The notes under the pieces are model-generated. The model was not told where the DNA came from, did not search any database, and worked only from the letters and a program-made list of their open reading frames with translations. Made by a program: the position numbers and the translations under genes. A stretch of 9,289 nucleotides of DNA from CAYYYA01 sp964487895 (GTDB taxonomy: Bacteria > Patescibacteriota > Patescibacteriia > UBA1558 > 2-01-FULL-52-15), in assembly GCA_964487895.1 (NCBI GenBank), contig CAZASM010000032.1:1-9289 (forward strand). Direction: 5' to 3'. This document shows positions 4,420 to 9,289 of this stretch, one piece after another. Each line of letters begins with the position of its first letter. Position 1 is the first letter of the stretch.

Positions 4420-7400
4420 CTAAGCGCGGAAGGCACGTCGGCCGTAGGCTGCACTTGCCACCAAGATGAGCAGAGCGCCGATCATACCGAGGTAGTTCCA
4501 ATCGCCGGAAGTATCAGGTAAAGTCTCGAAGCCGAGAACTTTGACCTTTTCTACTGGAGCTGGAGCTTCGTTAGTGACTCCCAGAACTTGAGTTTTGCGC
4601 ACTTCGACGTTGACCAATCCTTGTGCTGAGACAGGACCAGTAGGTGAAGTGACGACTGCCAAGTTCGGATAAACACCGACAGCTTCAGTAGCGCTAATAT
4701 TCACCAGATAAGTGACAGTAACAGTCTGACCGACACCGATAGTATCCCAGTGCCACGTCTTGGTACTAGCGCCACCTTCAGCGAAAGTAAATCCTGCTGG
4801 CAAAGTGTCTACCAGATTAACATCAGCAGCAATGGTGTTGCCACTGTTCGTGACCAAGATAGTATAGGTGACTTGTGAACCTGGGGTAACAAACTGTGAA
4901 GAAACAGTCTTATTGATCACCAAGTTAACTCGTGGAGTCAAACCACCACCACCGCCTCCACCACCTGTAGGAGTACGAGGAGTTACTGGAGGTTGCTCGT
5001 TGATAGTACATTGATTACTACAGCTGTCGCCGTTGTTTTCATTACCATCGTCACATTGTTCGTTGGCTTCAACTACTCCATTACGGCAGACTGGCTCTTC
5101 GTTACAATCATATTCTTCATCGTCACAGTATTCTTCGAGCTGACAATACGCTGAACAACCGTCACCGTTAGTAGTGTTACCATCGTCACATTGTTCGCCC
5201 GCTTCAGTCACCGTATTACCACAGATTGGAGCTGGTCCGCAGTTTCTATTGACCGTTAGATCATAGAGGATTGGGCTGGCGCCAGTCACTTCGCGTGTGA
5301 AGCTAACGACAACTTTCAGATAGCGAGATGTGAGAGCTGACAAATCTTGTCCGCTGGTCACTGTCTGTGGAACACCGAAGATAATACCGTCTGTACTGGT
5401 AGAGACAGTCACAACCACAGTTCCCAAGGCGTTCCAAGTAACACTACCCCATGGTAGAGAAACTTCACCGTCATGAATAACAGTCCAAGTACCACTTTCA
5501 GCCTGACCGGATAAGGTACTGCCAGTCATATCTGAGTAATTGTATGGACTACCACCAAGTCCTACTGAAGTGAAGTCCACAGCACCAACTGGAGTGACGG
5601 CATCGAAACCTAAAACTCCAGCGGCTGGGTCAATACGACTAACATTATTACTATAATAATTTGTTGACCACACTTTACCGTTAGCATCGACTGACAAACC
5701 TGTTGGGCTAGAACCTACCGGCACAACACCGACTAAGGTACCGTCATTCTTAATATGACCGACGCTATTATTGCTATCCAAAACCGAAGATGCAACCCAG
5801 ATATCTCCATTAGCAGTAGCTACACATCCTTGGGCATTTGGATTGCCATGACCAAATGTGCCTAAAAGATTACCAGTAGAGTCGAACTTACGAATCTGTC
5901 CACCTTGGAGAGCTGTGTTCCAGACATTACCATTTGGATCGATACAAAGGCCATAGCTATCAAAACCATCGTAACCTTTCCAATTAATACCATTTGGACC
6001 TGTCAGTGGTAGCGAAGTATCCCAACGAAGTAGACTGCGAGCGGACCAGATAACGCCACTTGGAGTTATCAATCCACCGTAGCCACCGTAACCAACACTG
6101 GACTCAGAACGGATGATAGTACCAGAAGTTGGAACATTCCAACGACCACCTTTAATCAGGTCGAAATTTTTGGAATAGAGACCTGCCACCCAGACATCAT
6201 TATCAGCTGTAACTGAGATATGACGAGTACCGTCAGCAGTTGGAATTTTCACATAGTGGACGATACATTCATCATCAGCTGTGGTTACAGCACGAGTTCC
6301 TGAGGCATCAGTCCAAGGTTTAATATCATCCTGTGCAGTCGAAGTATCGATCACACCATTGCCATTACGATCTTCACATTGATTGTTTTCTACCAGACCA
6401 ATGTGAATGGCTGAACCTGCGCCTTCATAGACATTATCTCTATTAGAAAGCCAGACGCTGCCGTCTTTATCTACAGTTGTACGTGATGGATTACCAAGAC
6501 CCTGACTAGAAGGGCTGGTCTTGTACTCACCGACGATAGCACCAGAATCAGTATTAATCTTCACTACCGTGCCTTTGGTCGAGACAGCAACCCAGATGAA
6601 GTTGAAAGCACGAACTTGAGAACTGAGCTGTAGCTGATCGCTTGGTGTATGCACCACATTGATCAAGGAGCCCTGATCGAATTCAGCGTCTAGTGTATAA
6701 GTTCCAGAGCCACGACAAATCTGCTCATTCTGACAGGTAGCAGAGCAACCATCCCCGTCGGTAATATTACCGTCGTCGCACTGCTCTTCATTATTTTGTT
6801 GAATTGTCTTATCACCGCAGACTGGAGCGCAAAGGAACGGACACTGATAAGCGCTAGACATCTGCTGATTAGAACAGAGGTAGTCACCATAATCTACAGC
6901 TTTGTTACCATTGATATCAGCTTTGATATCGCTAGTGGCATAATAACCACTAAAAGTTACTGCATCAGCTAAGGTAATGGCGTGATCTAAGTTGTAATCC
7001 AACGGATTAACACATTGATCACAGTTCTCAGGAGCTGGCACGACAGTCAAGCGGTCATCCAATCTGAACTCCATGGTAGAACCAAGGCGATGACGTTCTG
7101 CAAAATAGATATCAATAATATGATCGCCACTAGATAAGGTCATCTGAGTTGAAGTTGAAGTTCGTGGAGCATGCACTCCTGCTTCTTCGTCAATCAAGAC
7201 ATTATCCAGATAGACCCAAGAATCATCGTCAGAACGCAAGTGGTAGGTATAGTCATCAGCAACAGCTGCTGTCACTTTACCGCGCCAGTGAGCTCCGAAG
7301 TGATACTCATGACCATAAGTCACCTCTTCAGCTAATAAATCTACTGGGAAATAGTCATCACCGTAATTTAAATTCGTATCAACACGAGAGAATCGGTAGT

Positions 7401-9289
7401 ACTCGTCATCATACCAATCAGTATTCCAGCTAGCTGAACGTGGATCTCCGTGAGCAGCATCAGGCCAGAAAGCTCCATCAAGCTCCATATCTGGGTGGTT
7501 GATACTGTAGTTGTAGTACTCGCCCCACCAACCGGTAGATTCTTCCGTACATTGTGGAGTTTCTAATCGACAACGGTTGTTACAACCATCGCCATTGGTT
7601 TGATTACCATCGTCACACTGCTCACCTTGATCTTTCACTTGGTTACCACAAAGGTTGTTACAGTGTTCTGGTGCTGGCATGACAGTCAGACGATCGTCGA
7701 GAGTCATGACTAAAGTAGCACCTAGTGGATGACGTTCAGCGTAAAAGACATCAATAATATGATCACCAGCGGTCAGAGGCATCTGAGTGATACCAGAAGT
7801 TGCTGGTGCATGGACACCATCTTTATCATCAAATCTAACACCATCAATATAAACCCAAGAGTCATCGTCACTGCGCAACATATAACTATAGTCATCAGTT
7901 GTTGGCGCTGTTACTTTAGCTCGTGAGTGCACTGCGAAGAAGAAATCATGATTATTCCAACTTGGGACAACTTCTTCTCCTAACATATCCATCGGGAAGA
8001 AATCATCGCCAAAGTTCAAATTGGCATCAACACGAGAGAAACGGTAGTACTGATCATCATACCAATCAGCTGTCCATGGGGCCCAGCCTCCTAGTGGATC
8101 ACCATGAACATTGTCATCGTAAGGGAAATATGGGATATCAAAGGAACCAACATTAGGATGGTTACCTGGCAAGTTGAAATATTCACTCCACCAACCGGTT
8201 TGCTCTTCAGTACATAGTGGTTGTTCTAACTGACATTGAGAATTACAGCCATCTCCGTTGACAGTATTGCTATCATCGCACTGTTCACCTTCATTTTTGA
8301 CACCATTACCACACATTTGCTCTGTGGCTTCCGCTACATTCCAAGCAACGCAGTAATAGGTCTGACCAGCTGAAGGATTATTAATATAATCGTAATTATC
8401 GTAGTTCAAGATATCATTGTAACAATAGATTTCCGCACTAACGTCTTCGGTCGTAGTCAAACCAGTGAAAGGTAAATAGCCAGACTGAAAGACTTCTCGC
8501 ACCTTAATAACGCTACGATCATCGACATCTACCGAGGTAGTTACCATGCCAGAAGCATTGGTCGGACCAAAGGTAGTCCAAGATTCACCCGCAACACCCG
8601 TCTGATCTCCAGGATTCTCTCCGGAATATGACCACTGGAAGTTCCAATCAGGTACTAATTCACAATCACCTTGGCTATTGTTAACGAAATCTTCAGCTGT
8701 ATCAGCATTAATAGTTGTATCTGCACCATCGCCCCAATTTGGCAAGCTAGATTCATGCTGACAAACAATCTTCTGCGCAACAACAGTAGCCATAGTCTCT
8801 GGATCTCTCTGATTACCGAAATCATAACCCTGTGGTACACCAACAGCAGAATCACTTGCAGGGAAGAAATTAACTTGATGACAGTTATTATTAGCGTTCA
8901 GAGGATAGGTCTGATGCCAACCTGTAGGTACTGTTTCACAAACATCATAACTACCCTGACCCACCTCGGCGAAACTGTAATTACCATTGGAATCTGTTAC
9001 TGTAGTTCGTGCCACCAGAGCATCAGAGCTAATCGAACTACTAACAGGTTGTTCTTCTGTTAGAGAAATAGTCACATCAGCTACACCCGGTTCGCCTGGA
9101 TCACGTACGCCATTGCCATTCATATCATCCCATTTGACGCCCGCAACGGAAAATAAGATTGGTTCAGGACATTGAAAATCTAGATTATAAGATAAAATAT
9201 CTGACTCATGGCCAGCTGTAGGCGTACCAGGATTATCAAAATGAGCACCAATTGCATTCTCACTAACCTCAATTCTCTCAAATGGATTA
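4420..9289 (-). CDS. Giant modular secreted surface protein, N-terminus outside window
   Basis: The frame is open through the right edge (at least 1622 residues); the Met codon at 9121-9123 is internal, because VKWDDMNGNGVRDPGEPGV around it is an SdrD-B-like motif. Modules in protein order, by position: the SdrD-B-like domain (about 9145-8800), Myxococcus-type Cys-rich repeat 1 (8313-8212) and PA14/fibro-slime-like domain 1 (about 8199-7660). Then come Cys repeat 2 (7650-7549), PA14 domain 2 (about 7536-7024), a dockerin-like calcium-binding segment (7011-6874) and Cys repeat 3 (6819-6715). They are followed by a predicted NHL/lyase-type beta-propeller (about 6640-5600) with an inserted DRNGNGVID loop, a putative beta-sandwich, and Cys repeats 4 (5223-5104) and 5 (5088-5008). 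The C-terminal part has an eight-glycine linker (4965-4942), a DUF11 repeat (about 4935-4595), LPDTSG (4521-4504), a hydrophobic helix and a basic tail (GRRAFRA). The Cys repeats share the core EQCDDGN-x-NGDGC. This implies an extracellular adhesion or carbohydrate/calcium-binding role, anchored at the C-terminus. The exact ligand is unknown. Confidence 0.93.
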   Translation of the reverse strand, partial: NPFERIEVSENAIGAHFDNPGTPTAGHESDILSYNLDFQCPEPILFSVAGVKWDDMNGNGVRDPGEPGVADVTISLTEEQPVSSSISSDALVARTTVTDSNGNYSFAEVGQGSYDVCETVPTGWHQTYPLNANNNCHQVNFFPASDSAVGVPQGYDFGNQRDPETMATVVAQKIVCQHESSLPNWGDGADTTINADTAEDFVNNSQGDCELVPDWNFQWSYSGENPGDQTGVAGESWTTFGPTNASGMVTTSVDVDDRSVIKVREVFQSGYLPFTGLTTTEDVSAEIYCYNDILNYDNYDYINNPSAGQTYYCVAWNVAEATEQMCGNGVKNEGEQCDDSNTVNGDGCNSQCQLEQPLCTEEQTGWWSEYFNLPGNHPNVGSFDIPYFPYDDNVHGDPLGGWAPWTADWYDDQYYRFSRVDANLNFGDDFFPMDMLGEEVVPSWNNHDFFFAVHSRAKVTAPTTDDYSYMLRSDDDSWVYIDGVRFDDKDGVHAPATSGITQMPLTAGDHIIDVFYAERHPLGATLVMTLDDRLTVMPAPEHCNNLCGNQVKDQGEQCDDGNQTNGDGCNNRCRLETPQCTEESTGWWGEYYNYSINHPDMELDGAFWPDAAHGDPRSASWNTDWYDDEYYRFSRVDTNLNYGDDYFPVDLLAEEVTYGHEYHFGAHWRGKVTAAVADDYTYHLRSDDDSWVYLDNVLIDEEAGVHAPRTSTSTQMTLSSGDHIIDIYFAERHRLGSTMEFRLDDRLTVVPAPENCDQCVNPLDYNLDHAITLADAVTFSGYYATSDIKADINGNKAVDYGDYLCSNQQMSSAYQCPFLCAPVCGDKTIQQNNEEQCDDGNITDGDGCSATCQNEQICRGSGTYTLDAEFDQGSLINVVHTPSDQLQLSSQVRAFNFIWVAVSTKGTVVKINTDSGAIVGEYKTSPSSQGLGNPSRTTVDKDGSVWLSNRDNVYEGAGSAIHIGLVENNQCEDRNGNGVIDTSTAQDDIKPWTDASGTRAVTTADDECIVHYVKIPTADGTRHISVTADNDVWVAGLYSKNFDLIKGGRWNVPTSGTIIRSESSVGYGGYGGLITPSGVIWSARSLLRWDTSLPLTGPNGINWKGYDGFDSYGLCIDPNGNVWNTALQGGQIRKFDSTGNLLGTFGHGNPNAQGCVATANGDIWVASSVLDSNNSVGHIKNDGTLVGVVPVGSSPTGLSVDANGKVWSTNYYSNNVSRIDPAAGVLGFDAVTPVGAVDFTSVGLGGSPYNYSDMTGSTLSGQAESGTWTVIHDGEVSLPWGSVTWNALGTVVVTVSTSTDGIIFGVPQTVTSGQDLSALTSRYLKVVVSFTREVTGASPILYDLTVNRNCGPAPICGNTVTEAGEQCDDGNTTNGDGCSAYCQLEEYCDDEEYDCNEEPVCRNGVVEANEQCDDGNENNGDSCSNQCTINEQPPVTPRTPTGGGGGGGGLTPRVNLVINKTVSSQFVTPGSQVTYTILVTNSGNTIAADVNLVDTLPAGFTFAEGGASTKTWHWDTIGVGQTVTVTYLVNISATEAVGVYPNLAVVTSPTGPVSAQGLVNVEVRKTQVLGVTNEAPAPVEKVKVLGFETLPDTSGDWNYLGMIGALLILVASAAYGRRAFRA
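7021..8313 (-). repeat. Tandem duplication of Cys-rich plus PA14 module inside the giant gene
   Basis: Two consecutive copies of the same module begin with the first cysteine of Cys repeat 1 (8313) and Cys repeat 2 (7650), an offset of exactly 663 bases (221 codons). Both contain CTEE-x-TGWW, TADWYDD or NTDWYDD, YYRFSRVD-x-NLN, SDDDSWVY, GVHAP, GDHIID, AERH and LDDRLTV-x-PAPE in the same order, ending near 7021. Nucleotide similarity is visible too, for example GATCATCATACC against GTCATCATACC around 8060 and 7400. The copies differ mainly in loops, so the duplication is not recent. Confidence 0.9.

Noticed and set aside
6690..6890. 66-codon minus-strand frame inside the giant gene
   Set aside because: It is a shifted frame within the Cys-rich and dockerin region of a clearly coding sequence.
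1..9289. Alternative genetic code with TGA read as Gly, as in some CPR lineages
   Set aside because: The long genes contain no in-frame TGA, and Gly is encoded by GGN throughout.
1..9289. CRISPR array, insertion sequence, tRNA or rRNA
   Set aside because: No spaced direct repeats, transposase frame, terminal inverted repeats or RNA-gene cores were seen; repetition in the right half is explained by protein modules.

Overview
The window looks like part of a bacterial chromosome from a Candidate Phyla Radiation (Patescibacteria) organism, most likely of the Parcubacteria type. This is inferred from three things. The housekeeping proteins are compact and diverged, and their genes have no Shine-Dalgarno sequence. 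A giant modular surface protein combines SdrD-B-like, Myxococcus-type Cys-rich, PA14/fibro-slime and DUF11 modules. Gene order is short and patchwork. The code appears standard: tryptophan is TGG, all assigned minus-strand genes end in TAA or TAG, and no in-frame TGA occurs in the long genes. No tRNA, rRNA, CRISPR or insertion sequence was recognised.

Layout, left to right. Positions 1-1196 (minus strand) hold gap (glyceraldehyde-3-phosphate dehydrogenase), followed 14 bases later by the start of an unrecognised acidic protein that leaves the window. Positions 1197-1483 form a divergent control region: an extended -10 promoter for gap and a probable plus-strand promoter share an overlapping -35 region. 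The plus-strand leader can fold into a terminator hairpin with a U-tract or into a competing hairpin that hides the terminator's 5' arm. Positions 1484-2140 (plus strand) hold two small unrecognised genes in visibly GC-richer DNA, closed by a strong bidirectional terminator at 2167-2205.

Positions 2224-3977 (minus strand) hold the translation operon: a promoter, a roughly 160-base structured leader, rpsB (ribosomal protein S2), tsf (elongation factor Ts), and a 23-residue peptide with five cysteines that starts two bases after the tsf stop. Upstream, also on the minus strand, lies a 62-residue single-pass membrane protein (4118-4306) with its own terminator.

The right half of the window (4420-9289) is one minus-strand gene for a very large secreted, membrane-anchored protein. 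Its N-terminus lies outside the window; the frame is open through the right edge, so the methionine at 9123 is internal. It contains a 663-base tandem duplication of a Cys-rich plus PA14/fibro-slime module, a dockerin-like segment, a predicted beta-propeller, a DUF11 repeat and an LPDTSG-transmembrane-arginine tail.

The items most worth follow-up are the GC-rich plus-strand cassette with its attenuator-like leader, the tiny Cys-rich peptide fused to the rpsB-tsf operon, and the architecture of the giant surface protein.
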